A stretch of DNA of 55,192 nucleotides from Prochlorococcus sp. AG-402-A08 (GCA_003279585.1 QCHH01000009.1:1-55192), one strand, 5' to 3'; counted from the stretch's first letter, positions 19,860 through 29,913 are shown. Notes: generated by a model from the letters alone, not told the origin. Numbers and translations: made by a program.

Positions 19860-20147
19860 TTAAAGTATTTTGGGAACTCTAAAAAAATCACCTTCCCTAT
19901 GAGGTGCTTGATTAAGAAGATCTTCTCTTGAGCAATTAACTTCAACTAAATCCTCTCTCATTGCGTTAACCACCTCTACAGCTCTAGTAGTTGGATGGAT
20001 ATTTTCAGTATCTATCTCTTGCAGTTGATCAACATACGAAAGTATTTCTTCAAGCTGCCCTGTATAGGTTTCTATTTGATCTTCTGGGAGTTCTAAACGA
20101 GCTAACTGTGCAACCTTACGAACATCAGATGAAGAAATTTTAGTCAT
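19860..20147 (-). CDS. gatC: Asp/Glu-tRNA amidotransferase subunit C
   Basis: GatC stabilises the GatCAB complex that converts Glu-tRNA(Gln) to Gln-tRNA(Gln), needed because cyanobacteria lack GlnRS. The 95 residues show [38 protein letters not shown] and the C-terminal [19 protein letters not shown], all family signatures. The stop is nine bases from that of crtR on the opposite strand. gatA and gatB are not in the window. Confidence 0.97.
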   Translation of the reverse strand: MTKISSSDVRKVAQLARLELPEDQIETYTGQLEEILSYVDQLQEIDTENIHPTTRAVEVVNAMREDLVEVNCSREDLLNQAPHREGDFFRVPKIL

Positions 20148-20332
20148 GGTTATTTTAGAAAATTTTTAAGATCTTTAGATAATGAGAGTGACGCCTTATT
20201 AGAAAAAGAAATTTATTCTTAGTTTAGACAAATTAGTTAGTAAGGATCTTGCAATCTGCCTAACTTTTACGAAATTTTAAATGTTGGTAGATTAATAAGC
20301 AAGATAGAGAAATCTTTTATTTAGTAAGTAAT

Positions 20333-20420
20333 ATGGATTTAAAAGAAATAGTAAGCAAATCTCACTTCTTACAAAAGAGTTTTTTTCAAGGCCATCTCAT
20401 TTGGTCGCACCTAACTTAAT
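20333..20420 (+). other. Split N-terminus of the glycosylase gene at a T7 slippery run
   Basis: An ATG at 20333 opens a 28-codon frame (MDLKEIVSKSHFLQKSFF...) that ends at TAA 20417-20419. Seven Ts at 20380-20386 form the heptamer T TTT TTT in that frame. A -1 shift there (or one extra T in the RNA) joins LQKSFF to [13 protein letters not shown] in the glycosylase frame, reproducing the family pattern FFxRPxxxVAPxLLG. The glycosylase frame itself has no ATG here and is closed upstream by TAA at 20329-20331. Confidence 0.6.
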
Positions 20421-20970
20421 TGGCTGTTTTTTAATTAAGCGTTTCTCAAAAAACAGCTTTCTCGCTGGCGTAATTGTTGAAACTGAGGCTTATTCTCAAG
20501 AAGAAGCTTCATGCCATGGCTTCTCAGGGAGAACTCAAAGAAACGAAACCCTTTTTGGTGAACCTGGTAACTTTTACATATACCTTTCATACGGCATCAA
20601 TAGTTGTGTAAATATTGTTACCGGGAAGAAAAACTGGGCAAATGGTGTACTTCTCCGATCGATAGCCATAAGAGGAGAGAACGAGAGAATTGCTTCTGGG
20701 CCAGGGTTATTGGCAAAAAGATTTGGGTTAAATAGGCATTTTGACAATTTAACGTTGTCACCTGCCAATGATTTCTGGTTAACAAAGGGAAGAAATTTTA
20801 AAGAAATGGGAAATATTGTTCAGACCACAAGAATTGGCATTTCACAAGCTAAAGATATACCTTGGCGTTGGTACCTTAAAAGTAGTAGAAGTGTTAGCAA
20901 AAGGGTTAAAGGAGATCGAATTCCTCCAAAAAATAAGTGTTGGTCACCACCCACATTTGAGGAATTATGA
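20401..20970 (+). CDS. DNA-3-methyladenine glycosylase (AAG/MPG family)
   Basis: This base-excision enzyme removes alkylated and deaminated purines. The visible 189 residues include [19 protein letters not shown] (catalytic Glu and Tyr in ETEAY, then His), [31 protein letters not shown], and [12 protein letters not shown], all family landmarks. The nominal start is a TTG with no ribosome-binding site, and about 20 conserved residues (FFSRPSH...) precede it in frame without a start codon. The true N-terminus therefore probably comes from the ATG at 20333 through a frameshift or slippage. If neither occurs, the gene may be damaged. The stop overlaps the pyrB ATG. Confidence 0.88.
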   Translation: MVAPNLIGCFLIKRFSKNSFLAGVIVETEAYSQEEASCHGFSGRTQRNETLFGEPGNFYIYLSYGINSCVNIVTGKKNWANGVLLRSIAIRGENERIASGPGLLAKRFGLNRHFDNLTLSPANDFWLTKGRNFKEMGNIVQTTRIGISQAKDIPWRWYLKSSRSVSKRVKGDRIPPKNKCWSPPTFEEL

Positions 20971-21986
20971 ATAATTGGAAACATAATCACATTCTTGATC
21001 TATCTACGTTTTCTTTAGAGGATTACAACACAATTTTTGAACTAACAACAAGATTTAAAGATGTTCATAAATCAAGTTCTAGAAAACTTCCCGCGCTTCA
21101 AGGAAGATTAATCGGCAACTTATTTTTCGAGCCCAGTACAAGAACAAGAACCAGCTTTGAACTTGCAGCAAAAAGACTATCTGCTGATGTTCAAAATTTT
21201 TCTGTATCAACGAGTTCTCTAAGCAAAGGCGAAACACCTTTAGACACTATTCTCACATACATCTCAATGGGGGCTGATATCTTAGTAATTAGGCATGAGT
21301 CAACAAATGTGCCCGCAGAGTTAGCTAATTACGTAGACATAAATAACATCAATACATCCATTCTTAATGCTGGTGATGGCTTTCATAGCCATCCAAGTCA
21401 AGGTCTTTTGGATCTGTTTACCCTTGCTACTTTCTTTAATCCAAAAGAACCATCAACTAATAGTCTTTTCAATAAAAAGGTCACAATAGTTGGAGATATT
21501 CTTCATTCTAGAGTTGCAAGATCGAACCTTTGGGCTCTAACTGCATGTGGAGCTGAGGTAACACTATGTGGGCCTCCAAGCCTGCTTCCAGAGGAATTCA
21601 TTGATTTTGTTCTCAATCCTCCGCCAGGACAAAGATCTGATCCCGTTAAAAAGAGAGGTTCTGTTTTCATAGAAAGATCACTAAAAGATGCATTAAAAAA
21701 TAGTGATGCAGTTATGACACTTCGATTACAGAAAGAGAGAATGAAGCAAAATATGCTTACAGATCTTGATAGTTATTATTCACAATATGGAATAACACAT
21801 GAAAGTTTAAAATGGTGTAAAAAGAAAGTTCCTGTTTTGCATCCTGGACCAGTGAATAGAGGAATAGAAATAAGCAGTCAATTAGTGGAAGATAATTCAA
21901 TCAATCTTATAAGTAAACAAGTAGAAAATGGTATTCCAATAAGAATGGCTTTGTTGTATTTGCTAGGGTTAAATAAAAATAGTTAA
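20967..21986 (+). CDS. pyrB: Aspartate carbamoyltransferase catalytic subunit
   Basis: PyrB joins carbamoyl phosphate and aspartate, the committed step of pyrimidine synthesis. The 339-residue protein has [19 protein letters not shown] (carbamoyl-phosphate site, near residue 52), [12 protein letters not shown] and [13 protein letters not shown]. No regulatory chain gene (pyrI) is nearby, as expected for cyanobacteria. The ATG overlaps the glycosylase stop as ATGA, so translation is probably coupled to the upstream gene and might be affected by its odd frame. Confidence 0.97.
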   Translation: MNNWKHNHILDLSTFSLEDYNTIFELTTRFKDVHKSSSRKLPALQGRLIGNLFFEPSTRTRTSFELAAKRLSADVQNFSVSTSSLSKGETPLDTILTYISMGADILVIRHESTNVPAELANYVDINNINTSILNAGDGFHSHPSQGLLDLFTLATFFNPKEPSTNSLFNKKVTIVGDILHSRVARSNLWALTACGAEVTLCGPPSLLPEEFIDFVLNPPPGQRSDPVKKRGSVFIERSLKDALKNSDAVMTLRLQKERMKQNMLTDLDSYYSQYGITHESLKWCKKKVPVLHPGPVNRGIEISSQLVEDNSINLISKQVENGIPIRMALLYLLGLNKNS

Positions 21987-21992
21987 TTATAT

Positions 21993-22334
21993 TTATAATA
22001 GTTTCAAGCCCTCTGAAAAAAGTCCATAAGTTAATCCTATTCTAAACATATCAAAAACCCTAACAAGTATTATTGGTTTTTTAGACTTTAGAAAAATAAA
22101 TCTAGCCTTAATTAGTATCTCCAAAAATATTAATGCAATAAATGCTCCTACAGGATCCATCAAAGCTAATACACCATTAATCATACCTAGAGAACTACCT
22201 ATCAAAAAACCTATCAAAAAAATTATTGATAACAATGAATACCTTCTCCAAGGATTTACTGCCCAATTTGCTAACCTGTCAACAAACTTTGTAGATGACT
22301 TATATAAAAATGTTTTCTGCATTCTTTGAGCCAT
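21993..22334 (-). CDS. Ycf20-like (DUF565) membrane protein
   Basis: A 113-residue protein. NPWRRYSLLSIIFLIGFLIGSSLGMI and MDPVGAFIALIFLEILIKA match the pattern of the DUF565/Ycf20 family found in cyanobacteria and plastids. There are two or three hydrophobic helices (about 33-57, 60-80 and 90-105). In algae and plants Ycf20-like proteins affect non-photochemical quenching; a similar role here is inference only. The stop lies six bases from pyrB's stop on the other strand. Confidence 0.75.
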   Translation of the reverse strand: MAQRMQKTFLYKSSTKFVDRLANWAVNPWRRYSLLSIIFLIGFLIGSSLGMINGVLALMDPVGAFIALIFLEILIKARFIFLKSKKPIILVRVFDMFRIGLTYGLFSEGLKLL

Positions 22335-22541
22335 AAGAGAAAAGATAAAAAATTACCTCAGAATTTTTTCATTAGTATTTCTCTAACATAAATATAATAA
22401 ATCAAAGATCTAATAAAGCAAAAATAAATTCTTTTCATCCAAGATATAAAAAATTAGATTTCTTTTAATATGAAATATCCACATTATTTAAAATTTGAAA
22501 AAAATCTTTTAAAGGTCTATTTGAGATAAAATTAAAGGATC

Positions 22542-23810
22542 ATGAATAATCTAACCTCTTTATCTGGAAAAAAAATATTAGTTGCTGTCACAGGAAGCAT
22601 TGCAGCTGTTAAAGCTCCTATTTTAGTTAGCCGCCTAATTAAAGCTGGGGTTGAGGTCAAATGCGTCATAACGCAAAGCGCATCTAAGTTAGTTAGTCCC
22701 TTAGCTCTATCTACCCTAAGCAGAAATAAGTGTTACCAAGATAAAGATCAGTGGGATGACTCTCAAACCAAGCCTTTGCATATTGCTTTAGCTGAATGGG
22801 CAGAGCTAATCATTGTTGCACCTATGAGCGCCACATCTTTGTGCAAATTTACTAGTGGAAATGCTGATGGACTTTTAGCAAGCATTCTCTTAGCTAGTAA
22901 ATCTCAAATATTGATTGCTGCTGCGATGAACACTTCAATGTGGGAAAATCAATCAGTAAAAAAGAATTGGAACTACGTAAAAAGTATTGACCAAGTTATT
23001 AGCCTCGAGCCTAGTGAGGGACTATTGGCTTGCGACAGGATTGGTGATGGGAAAATGATCAATTTAGATATTATTGAATTAGCCTCTGAAAGTGCATTTA
23101 TTTTCAAAGCAGAAAATAAATTTCTTACCAAAGATCTAAAAAACATAAGGTTCCTCGTAACAGCTGGTCCCACCGTCGAAAATCTTGATGCAGCAAGACA
23201 ATTAACAAATCGAAGTAGTGGAAGGATGGGAGTTTTGATAGCTCAAGCTGCAAAGTTAAGAGGTGCAGAAGTCGATTTAGTTCATGGTCCAATAAGCCTC
23301 CAAGAAGATCTTCTTGAAGGAATTAATACTTATCCAGTTAGAAACTCATTTGCAATGGGTTCAAAAATTGATGATTTACAGCCATCTGCTCAAGTTATTG
23401 TTATGGCTGCAGCAGTATCAGATTTCAAAAAAAATAGTCCAAGTGAGCAAAAAGTCTCTAAAGAATTTTTTTTAAAGTCCATTTTTGATGATTTAGAAAT
23501 GACACCAGACCTAATCCAAAATCAAACGAGAAAGAAATTAGAAAATCAAATTTTCCTCGGTTTTGCTGCAGAAACAGGAAGTGATAATGAAATTATTGAA
23601 AAGGGAGAGAATAAGAGAGTTTTAAAAGGTTGTGACCTTATGATGGCCAATCCCATTGACAGAGATGGGCAAGGATTTGATCAAAACTTCAATAGTGGTT
23701 TTTTGTTAGGTCCAAAAAAAATGGTCAAAAAATTATCTTTTTCAACAAAACTTTCAATATCCCATCAACTTTTAAATGAAATTCGAAATCTAAAATCGAA
23801 AATTTTTTGA
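22542..23810 (+). CDS. coaBC: Bifunctional phosphopantothenoylcysteine decarboxylase/synthetase
   Basis: CoaBC carries out two steps of coenzyme A synthesis: CTP-dependent joining of cysteine to phosphopantothenate, then FMN-dependent decarboxylation. In this 422-residue protein the N-terminal CoaC part has VAVTGSIAAVKAP, the catalytic His in KPLHIALAEWAEL, and APMSATSLCKF followed by AAAMNTSMW. The CoaB part begins near residue 205 with LVTAGPTVENLDAARQLTNRSSGRMG. A GGA-type ribosome-binding site (AAAGGA) sits just before the ATG. Confidence 0.97.
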   Translation: MNNLTSLSGKKILVAVTGSIAAVKAPILVSRLIKAGVEVKCVITQSASKLVSPLALSTLSRNKCYQDKDQWDDSQTKPLHIALAEWAELIIVAPMSATSLCKFTSGNADGLLASILLASKSQILIAAAMNTSMWENQSVKKNWNYVKSIDQVISLEPSEGLLACDRIGDGKMINLDIIELASESAFIFKAENKFLTKDLKNIRFLVTAGPTVENLDAARQLTNRSSGRMGVLIAQAAKLRGAEVDLVHGPISLQEDLLEGINTYPVRNSFAMGSKIDDLQPSAQVIVMAAAVSDFKKNSPSEQKVSKEFFLKSIFDDLEMTPDLIQNQTRKKLENQIFLGFAAETGSDNEIIEKGENKRVLKGCDLMMANPIDRDGQGFDQNFNSGFLLGPKKMVKKLSFSTKLSISHQLLNEIRNLKSKIF

Positions 23811-23996
23811 TATTTTTCGAATTTGTTTTTTTTCAAAAATCAGAGTCTAAACACAAAAAAAGACTGCTAGGAAAGGGTTTTGAATGAAATCAGAGTAGTA
23901 AATTCATTACAGCAAAAGCTACGGGTTGTATAGAGCTGACAAATGCTTGTGATAAGAAGTATTTGAGACCTGTAATATCCCAACTGAATTAATTGG

Positions 23997-24010
23997 GCGG
24001 TTTCGACCGC
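23997..24010 (+). promoter_or_regulatory. Hairpin in psbO 5' leader
   Basis: GCGGT-TTCG-ACCGC forms a perfect 5-bp stem with a TTCG tetraloop, ending 17 bases before the psbO ATG. The 17-base spacer ends in CCCTCTC and has no Shine-Dalgarno sequence. The psbA leader has the same geometry. Confidence 0.55.
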
Positions 24011-24027
24011 AGTCATCTAGCCCTCTC

Positions 24028-24831
24028 ATGCGATTTCGTCCTCTGCTGGCTTTGATGCTGGCTTTTTGTCTCACCTTTACAACTCTCCCATCAAGCGCAT
24101 CTGCAGCTTTAAAAGGGCGCGAGCAAGGCAATGCTCGTTTTGGCAATGTTGTTAATACTGGCCAAGCTGATGCTTGCACTGTTTTACCAGCGGGTTCATC
24201 GGGTTCTATTAATGCTGATGGTCAATTTAAAAGCTTGTGCCTTCAGCCAACAGAAGTTTCAGTAAAGCTTCCTGGTAACAAGCGAAATAAAACTGATTTT
24301 GCAATAGCAAAAATTATCAGTCCTCGCTTCAATACAAGTCTTGATGAAGTTTATGGAGATCTTTCTGGAGGTAAATTCACTGAAAAAGGTGGTATTGACT
24401 TCTCTCTAATTACTGTTCTAGCTCCAAATGGAGAGGAATTTCCTTTTGCTTTCTCTGTTAAAGAGATGGTTGCTGAATCAAAAAAAGGAAAATCAATTGA
24501 ACCTGGAGCTGAATTTTCAGGTCCAACAACAACACCAAGCTATAGATCTGCAGATTTTCTGGATCCCAAGAGTCGTGCTAAATCAACTGGTGTTGAATAT
24601 GCTCAAGCTCTCATTGCTCGTGGTGGTGATGATGAGGATCTTGCAAGAGAAAATGTTAAAGATGATCTAGGCGGTAAAGGTGAAATAACACTTACTGTCG
24701 AGACTGTTGATGCAGACACTGATGAATTTGGAGGCCAATTTGTTGCTATCCAACCTTCAGACAATGACCTTGGGTCAAAAGATCCTGTTGATATAAAAAT
24801 CAAGGGTATCTTCTACGGTCGCAAAGCCTAA
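24028..24831 (+). CDS. psbO: Photosystem II manganese-stabilising protein PsbO
   Basis: PsbO is the 33-kDa lumenal extrinsic protein that stabilises the oxygen-evolving Mn4CaO5 cluster. The 267-residue precursor has a signal peptide (MRFRPLLALMLAFCLTFT...SASA, cleavage expected near residue 27). The mature part carries the conserved cysteine pair (ADACTVL, KSLCLQP) and ends in GIFYGRKA. The ATG follows a structured leader. A strong terminator lies 20 bases after the stop, so it is likely a single-gene transcript. Confidence 0.97.
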   Translation: MRFRPLLALMLAFCLTFTTLPSSASAALKGREQGNARFGNVVNTGQADACTVLPAGSSGSINADGQFKSLCLQPTEVSVKLPGNKRNKTDFAIAKIISPRFNTSLDEVYGDLSGGKFTEKGGIDFSLITVLAPNGEEFPFAFSVKEMVAESKKGKSIEPGAEFSGPTTTPSYRSADFLDPKSRAKSTGVEYAQALIARGGDDEDLARENVKDDLGGKGEITLTVETVDADTDEFGGQFVAIQPSDNDLGSKDPVDIKIKGIFYGRKA

Positions 24832-24852
24832 AATAATCATCTTAACTAAATT

Positions 24853-24885
24853 AAAAAAGGGGGTTAAAACCCCCTTTTTTTTTTT
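24853..24885 (+). terminator. Rho-independent terminator of psbO
   Basis: AAAAAA-GGGGG, loop TTAAAA, then CCCCC and eleven Ts. The five G-C pairs are extended by A-T pairs. The sat start lies closely downstream. Confidence 0.9.
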
Positions 24886-24960
24886 GCCGAATTTAATGAA
24901 AACAATTTCTCAAATATGGGCCCTTTATCTGGGAGAATTTCCCGGTTGCTTCTAGGGAAA

Positions 24961-26133
24961 ATGACTAGCAAGAAAAGTTCTCATAAAAATCTCGAAGGTT
25001 TAATCAAACCGTATGGTGGAGAACTTATAAACCTTATGGCATCTGATCAAGAGATAAAAGAATTAAAAAAACATTCTTTTAAGACTTTAAATTGTTCAGA
25101 CAGAAATGCTTGCGATATTGAACTTCTTTTGATAGGTGCTTTTTCTCCTTTGAATGGTTTCATGAGTGAGAAAAATTACAACTCAGTTGTAAAACAAAAT
25201 CGAATCGAATCAGGTTTTCTTTTTGGTTTACCAATTGTGATGGATACAGATAGAGAAGATATAAATCCTGGAGATTCAGTTCTACTCAATTACAAGGATC
25301 AAGAACTAGCAATTTTAAAAGTGCAAGAAAAATGGTCACCTGACAAAGTTATTGAAGCCAATTTCTGCTACGGAACAACTTCTTTAGAGCATCCTGCAGT
25401 AAGAATGATCTCTATGGAGAGGGGAAAATATTATTTAGGGGGCTCAATAAAAGGCTTGGAATTACCCAAAAGGGTGTTTACTTGCCAAACTCCTGCTCAA
25501 GTAAGAAAGAACCTTCCTTCTGGAGAAGATGTAGTTGCATTCCAGTGCAGGAATCCAATTCATAGAGCGCATTATGAACTGTTCACAAGAGCCTTAGAGG
25601 CCAACAATGTCAGTCAAAATGCTGTTGTTCTTGTTCACCCAACTTGTGGACCAACTCAAGAAGATGACATTCCTGGATCAGTAAGATTTCAAACTTATGA
25701 AAAACTTGCCTCTGAAGTAAATAATCCAAAAATCAGATGGTCATATCTTCCTTATTCAATGCATATGGCTGGGCCAAGAGAAGCTCTTCAGCACATGATT
25801 ATTAGAAGGAATTATGGGTGCACTCATTTCATTATCGGAAGAGATATGGCTGGCTGTAAGTCATCTCTCAGTGGAGAAGATTTTTATGGTCCATATGATG
25901 CTCAAAATTTTGCAAACGAGTGCTGCGAAGAATTAGGAATGCAAACGGTTCCATCTTTAAATCTTGTATTTACAGAGGAGGAAGGCTATGTAACCGCTGA
26001 TTATGCTAAAGAAAAAGGATTACACATAAAAAAATTGAGCGGCACTCAATTCAGGAAAATGCTGAGAAGTGGAGAAGAAATTCCTGAATGGTTTGCATTT
26101 AAAAGCGTCGTTGATGTACTAAGAGCCGCATAG
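24961..26133 (+). CDS. sat: Sulfate adenylyltransferase (ATP sulfurylase)
   Basis: This enzyme activates sulfate to adenosine 5'-phosphosulfate. The protein has the PUA-like N-terminal domain (LIKPYGGELINLMA), the catalytic motif FQCRNPIHRAHYE near residue 200, GRDMAGCKSS, and a C-terminal SGTQFRKMLRSGEEIPEWFAF. I use the second ATG (390 residues, typical for cyanobacteria). An ATG at 24916 would add 15 residues but lies only 30 bases after the psbO terminator, leaving little room for a leader. No adenylylsulfate kinase domain is fused. Confidence 0.95.
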   Translation: MTSKKSSHKNLEGLIKPYGGELINLMASDQEIKELKKHSFKTLNCSDRNACDIELLLIGAFSPLNGFMSEKNYNSVVKQNRIESGFLFGLPIVMDTDREDINPGDSVLLNYKDQELAILKVQEKWSPDKVIEANFCYGTTSLEHPAVRMISMERGKYYLGGSIKGLELPKRVFTCQTPAQVRKNLPSGEDVVAFQCRNPIHRAHYELFTRALEANNVSQNAVVLVHPTCGPTQEDDIPGSVRFQTYEKLASEVNNPKIRWSYLPYSMHMAGPREALQHMIIRRNYGCTHFIIGRDMAGCKSSLSGEDFYGPYDAQNFANECCEELGMQTVPSLNLVFTEEEGYVTADYAKEKGLHIKKLSGTQFRKMLRSGEEIPEWFAFKSVVDVLRAA

Positions 26134-26176
26134 TTGGACCTAATCCTATTAAACTCTTGAAAGATATAGAAGAACA

Positions 26177-28024
26177 TTGAACAAACGCTGGAGAAACATT
26201 GGTCTTTATGTCCTAATTGTCGTAGTTGTGATTTTTGTTGGAAGTGCTTTTTTCGATAAGCCAAGCCAGACAAGAGCAACTAGAACTCTTAGGTATAGTG
26301 ACTTCATAGAAGCTGTACAAGAAAAGCAAGTAAGCAGAGTTCTTATTTCTCCAGATAAAGGAACAGCTCAAATTGTTGAAAGTGATGGAAATAGGGCTTT
26401 AGTTAATTTGGCGCCTGATCAACAATTACTCCAATTACTTACTGATAATGACGTAGATATCGCTGTACAACCAACTACTCAAGCCAATCCCTTGCAGCAA
26501 GCTGCTAGTAGCCTAATTTTTCCAATTCTTTTGCTAGGTGGTTTATTTTTTCTATTCAGAAGGGCAGGCTCTGGTGGTGGTGGAAATCCAGCAATGAATT
26601 TTGGCAAGAGTAAAGCAAGACTTCAAATGGAACCTGAGACAAAAGTTACTTTTGGAGATGTTGCTGGGATAGAGGGTGCAAAGCTTGAACTTACTGAAGT
26701 AGTTGATTTCTTAAAAAATCCTGATCGTTTCACAGCCGTAGGAGCTAAAATTCCTAAAGGTGTTTTACTTGTTGGACCTCCTGGAACAGGTAAAACTTTG
26801 CTGGCAAAGGCAGTAGCAGGGGAAGCTTCAGTTCCCTTCTTTTCCATCTCTGGATCTGAATTTGTAGAGATGTTTGTTGGAGTTGGTGCGAGCAGAGTCA
26901 GAGACCTTTTTGAACAAGCAAAGAAAAATGCTCCTTGCATAGTTTTCATTGACGAAATTGATGCAGTAGGTCGTCAGCGAGGTGCAGGACTTGGAGGTGG
27001 TAATGATGAAAGAGAACAAACACTAAACCAACTATTAACTGAAATGGATGGATTTGAGGGAAATTCAGGGATAATTATTGTTGCAGCTACAAATAGACCT
27101 GATGTGCTCGACTCAGCACTTATGCGACCAGGAAGATTTGACAGGCAAGTAACTGTCGACAGACCTGATTATTCAGGGAGATTGCAAATACTAAAAGTTC
27201 ATGCAAAAAGTAAAACACTTTCGAAGGCAGTTGACCTAGATCAAATTGCAAGAAGAACTCCTGGTTTTACTGGTGCAGATTTAGCAAATTTATTAAATGA
27301 AGCTGCTATCTTAGCCGCTAGAAAAGAACTAACTGAAGTCAGCAACGATGAAGTTAGTGATGCAATCGAGAGAATAATGGTAGGTCCCGAGAAGAAAGAC
27401 TCAGTGATTAGTGAAAAGCGTAAAAAGTTAGTTGCTTATCATGAAGCGGGCCATGCTGTAGTTGGTGCTGTGATGCCTGATTATGACCCAGTGCAAAAGA
27501 TCTCAATCATTCCAAGAGGTGGAGCTGGGGGATTAACTTTTTTCACACCAAGTGAAGAAAGAATGGAATCTGGACTTTATTCAAGGTCTTACCTACAGAA
27601 TCAAATGGCTGTTGCTCTTGGAGGAAGAGTTGCAGAGGAAATTATTTATGGAGAAGACGAAGTAACTACAGGAGCATCAAATGATCTAAAGCAAGTAGCT
27701 TCAGTTGCGAGGCAAATGATTACCAAATTTGGCATGAGTGACAAGTTAGGGCCTGTAGCTTTAGGACGATCACAAGGAGGTATGTTCCTTGGTAGAGACA
27801 TCTCAGCAGAAAGAGATTTCTCTGAAGATACTGCTGCAACTATTGATTCGGAAGTTTCAATTCTTGTTGAGATTGCATATGAAAGAGCTAAAAAGGCTTT
27901 AAATGACAATCGTCAAGTACTTGAAGAGTTAACAGCGATGCTTATGGAAACCGAAACGGTTGATTCTCAAGAATTTCAAGATTTATTAATTCGCCACGAA
28001 GTTAAAGTCGCTGAGTACGCTTAA
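26177..28024 (+). CDS. ftsH: ATP-dependent zinc metalloprotease FtsH
   Basis: A membrane AAA+ protease of 615 residues. Two N-terminal membrane helices (about 8-24 and 112-128) flank a small lumenal domain. Walker A GPPGTGKT is at 200-207, Walker B IVFIDEID at 255-262, the SRH region is [10 protein letters not shown], and zinc motif HEAGH is at 422-426. Photosynthetic FtsH2-type complexes degrade photodamaged D1, which fits the PSII-rich neighbourhood, but the subtype is inferred. The start is TTG ([11 protein letters not shown]), supported by the family N-terminus. Confidence 0.96.
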   Translation: MNKRWRNIGLYVLIVVVVIFVGSAFFDKPSQTRATRTLRYSDFIEAVQEKQVSRVLISPDKGTAQIVESDGNRALVNLAPDQQLLQLLTDNDVDIAVQPTTQANPLQQAASSLIFPILLLGGLFFLFRRAGSGGGGNPAMNFGKSKARLQMEPETKVTFGDVAGIEGAKLELTEVVDFLKNPDRFTAVGAKIPKGVLLVGPPGTGKTLLAKAVAGEASVPFFSISGSEFVEMFVGVGASRVRDLFEQAKKNAPCIVFIDEIDAVGRQRGAGLGGGNDEREQTLNQLLTEMDGFEGNSGIIIVAATNRPDVLDSALMRPGRFDRQVTVDRPDYSGRLQILKVHAKSKTLSKAVDLDQIARRTPGFTGADLANLLNEAAILAARKELTEVSNDEVSDAIERIMVGPEKKDSVISEKRKKLVAYHEAGHAVVGAVMPDYDPVQKISIIPRGGAGGLTFFTPSEERMESGLYSRSYLQNQMAVALGGRVAEEIIYGEDEVTTGASNDLKQVASVARQMITKFGMSDKLGPVALGRSQGGMFLGRDISAERDFSEDTAATIDSEVSILVEIAYERAKKALNDNRQVLEELTAMLMETETVDSQEFQDLLIRHEVKVAEYA

Positions 28025-28042
28025 ATTTAAAAATTATACTTT

Positions 28043-28678
28043 TTGGAAGTCAAGCAAAATAATTTAATAAATTCTCTAAAAGCACAACCACTTATAGTTG
28101 TAATTAGACTAGAGAATCAATTTTTTAATACATCGCACAAAAGAGAAAATTTTTTTTTAAAAATTAAAAAACTCTCTAATTATGGTGTAAGAAATATTGA
28201 AATAGGATGGGATTCAAATCCAGAATGGGGAAATTTAATATTAGAAATAAAACATAAATTCAAGTCAATTAATATTGGGGTTGCATCAATTACATCAAGA
28301 GAATCTCTAGACTCAATTCTCTCATTAGATATAAATTATTCTATGAGTCCATTCTTTAACAAAGAAATTCATTTAAATGCTATCAAACACAATCAATTAG
28401 TTATTCCAGGAATATCTAATTTTGAAAATTTCAAAGAAGCAATCAATCTAGGATACAAAATTGTAAAAATCTATCCTGCATCAAAATTAGGAATTAACTT
28501 TGTACACGAATTACAAGACTTTAAAAAAAAAGATATTTTTTATATTGGTGCAGGTGGAATTAAAAGTAAAAATTTAAACAAATTACTAAAAAGTGGATAC
28601 GACGCATTGGTAATAGGAAGAGAATTACACAATCAACTACCTGATAAAAATCTAGAGATATGGTTAAAAGATTATTGA
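28043..28678 (+). CDS. KDPG/KHG aldolase-like protein
   Basis: A 211-residue class I aldolase-like barrel. The Schiff-base lysine is in IVKIYPASKLG (compare KFFPA in Eda), the proton-relay Glu is in NIEIGWDS, and GAGGIKSKNLNKLL resembles the phosphate-binding end (family GGI). It could cleave 2-keto-3-deoxy-6-phosphogluconate in the Entner-Doudoroff route or 4-hydroxy-2-oxoglutarate. Substrate is not settled by sequence. It begins at TTG 18 bases after ftsH, is much more A/T- and Lys/Asn-rich than ftsH, and is divergent from typical Eda. Confidence 0.72.
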   Translation: MEVKQNNLINSLKAQPLIVVIRLENQFFNTSHKRENFFLKIKKLSNYGVRNIEIGWDSNPEWGNLILEIKHKFKSINIGVASITSRESLDSILSLDINYSMSPFFNKEIHLNAIKHNQLVIPGISNFENFKEAINLGYKIVKIYPASKLGINFVHELQDFKKKDIFYIGAGGIKSKNLNKLLKSGYDALVIGRELHNQLPDKNLEIWLKDY

Positions 28679-28716
28679 AAATTGATTCTAAAAGCCAATA
28701 ATTACTTGCTGGTGCA

Positions 28717-29802
28717 CTAGTCACTACATTGACCTTTTTGCCTAAGTAAATGATCAGCCAAAACTAAAGCAACCATTGCTTCAACCATTGGAACTGCCCT
28801 TGGTAAAACACAAGGATCATGTCTTCCGGTTGCCTTAAGAGTTGTTGCATTACCATCTTCATCAATTGTCTTTTGACTTTTCCTAATAGTTGCTGTTGGT
28901 TTAAAGCCAATTCTTAGAACTATATCCTCACCATTACTGATACCTCCTTGAATTCCCCCTGAATTGTTAGTAGCAGTTTTCAATTGATCAGAGTCCGATG
29001 GTAAAAAAGCATCATTATGTTCGCTGCCTTTCAAATAAGTGCCGCCGAAACCAGATCCCACCTCAAAACCTTTAGTGGCAGGCAAAGACATTAATGCCTT
29101 TGCTAAGTCAGCCTCTAACTTATCAAAAACAGGCATGCCAAGGCCTACTGGCGAATTTCGAACAACACATTCTATTACTCCTCCACAAGAGTCTCCTTCT
29201 TTACCAAAAGCCTCAACTCTCTGAACCATTAAATCTGCAGCTGATTGATTTGGACATCGAACAATATTTTTCTCAATCTCATCAAACGTAACTTCACTCG
29301 GGTGAATCTCAGCTTCAATATCATGAATTCTCTTTACCCAAGCTAGTATTTCGGTATTGGAAGATTTCGTAAGAAGTTGTTTTGCAACAGAACCTGCGGC
29401 GACTCTACCTATCGTCTCTCTTGCTGATGCTCGCCCTCCGCCACTTGAAGCCTGAATTCCATACTTTTTCTGATAGGTAGCATCAGCATGAGATGGTCTA
29501 AAAGTTTTTTTGATTTCAGAATAATCCATAGGTCGATGATCTTTATTTCTTACAACCATCGCAATTGGAGTCCCTAAGGTTTTGTTCTCTAACAGCCCAC
29601 TGAGAATTTCGACTACATCACTTTCGTTTCTTGGAGTAGTGATTTTGCTTTGTCCTGGCCTCCTTCGATTGAGATCATTTTGTATTTCATTGATATCAAG
29701 CTCCAACCTTGGTGGACATCCATCAATAATTACTCCAACACCACCACCGTGAGATTCACCAAAGGTGCTGATACTAAAAAGTTTCCCGAAACTACTTCCC
29801 AT
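28717..29802 (-). CDS. aroC: Chorismate synthase
   Basis: AroC makes chorismate from EPSP, the last shikimate step, using reduced FMN. The 361-residue protein shows [30 protein letters not shown] at the N-terminus, [15 protein letters not shown], the signature [17 protein letters not shown] and the C-terminal [19 protein letters not shown] chose the ATG at 29802; a TTG ten codons upstream would add an unconserved hydrophobic stretch. The psbA terminator lies upstream, so aroC needs its own promoter. Confidence 0.97.
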   Translation of the reverse strand: MGSSFGKLFSISTFGESHGGGVGVIIDGCPPRLELDINEIQNDLNRRRPGQSKITTPRNESDVVEILSGLLENKTLGTPIAMVVRNKDHRPMDYSEIKKTFRPSHADATYQKKYGIQASSGGGRASARETIGRVAAGSVAKQLLTKSSNTEILAWVKRIHDIEAEIHPSEVTFDEIEKNIVRCPNQSAADLMVQRVEAFGKEGDSCGGVIECVVRNSPVGLGMPVFDKLEADLAKALMSLPATKGFEVGSGFGGTYLKGSEHNDAFLPSDSDQLKTATNNSGGIQGGISNGEDIVLRIGFKPTATIRKSQKTIDEDGNATTLKATGRHDPCVLPRAVPMVEAMVALVLADHLLRQKGQCSD

Positions 29803-29882
29803 AAATAAACCTATATAGAAAATGTTAATCAATACTTGCTAAAAAACAAACCAATCAAAAAATTTATCGAACAAAAAAAGTC

Positions 29883-29913
29883 AAAAAAAAAGCCCTCTAA
29901 AAGAGGGCTTTAA
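29883..29913 (-). terminator. Rho-independent terminator of psbA
   Basis: On the minus strand AGCCCTCT, loop TTT, AGAGGGCT is followed by eight Ts. The stem is extended by A-T pairs. It begins about 20 bases after the psbA stop. Confidence 0.9.

Noticed and set aside
26623-26949. 108-codon frame antisense to ftsH
   Set aside because: It lies opposite the conserved AAA Walker region and reflects codon use of the real gene.
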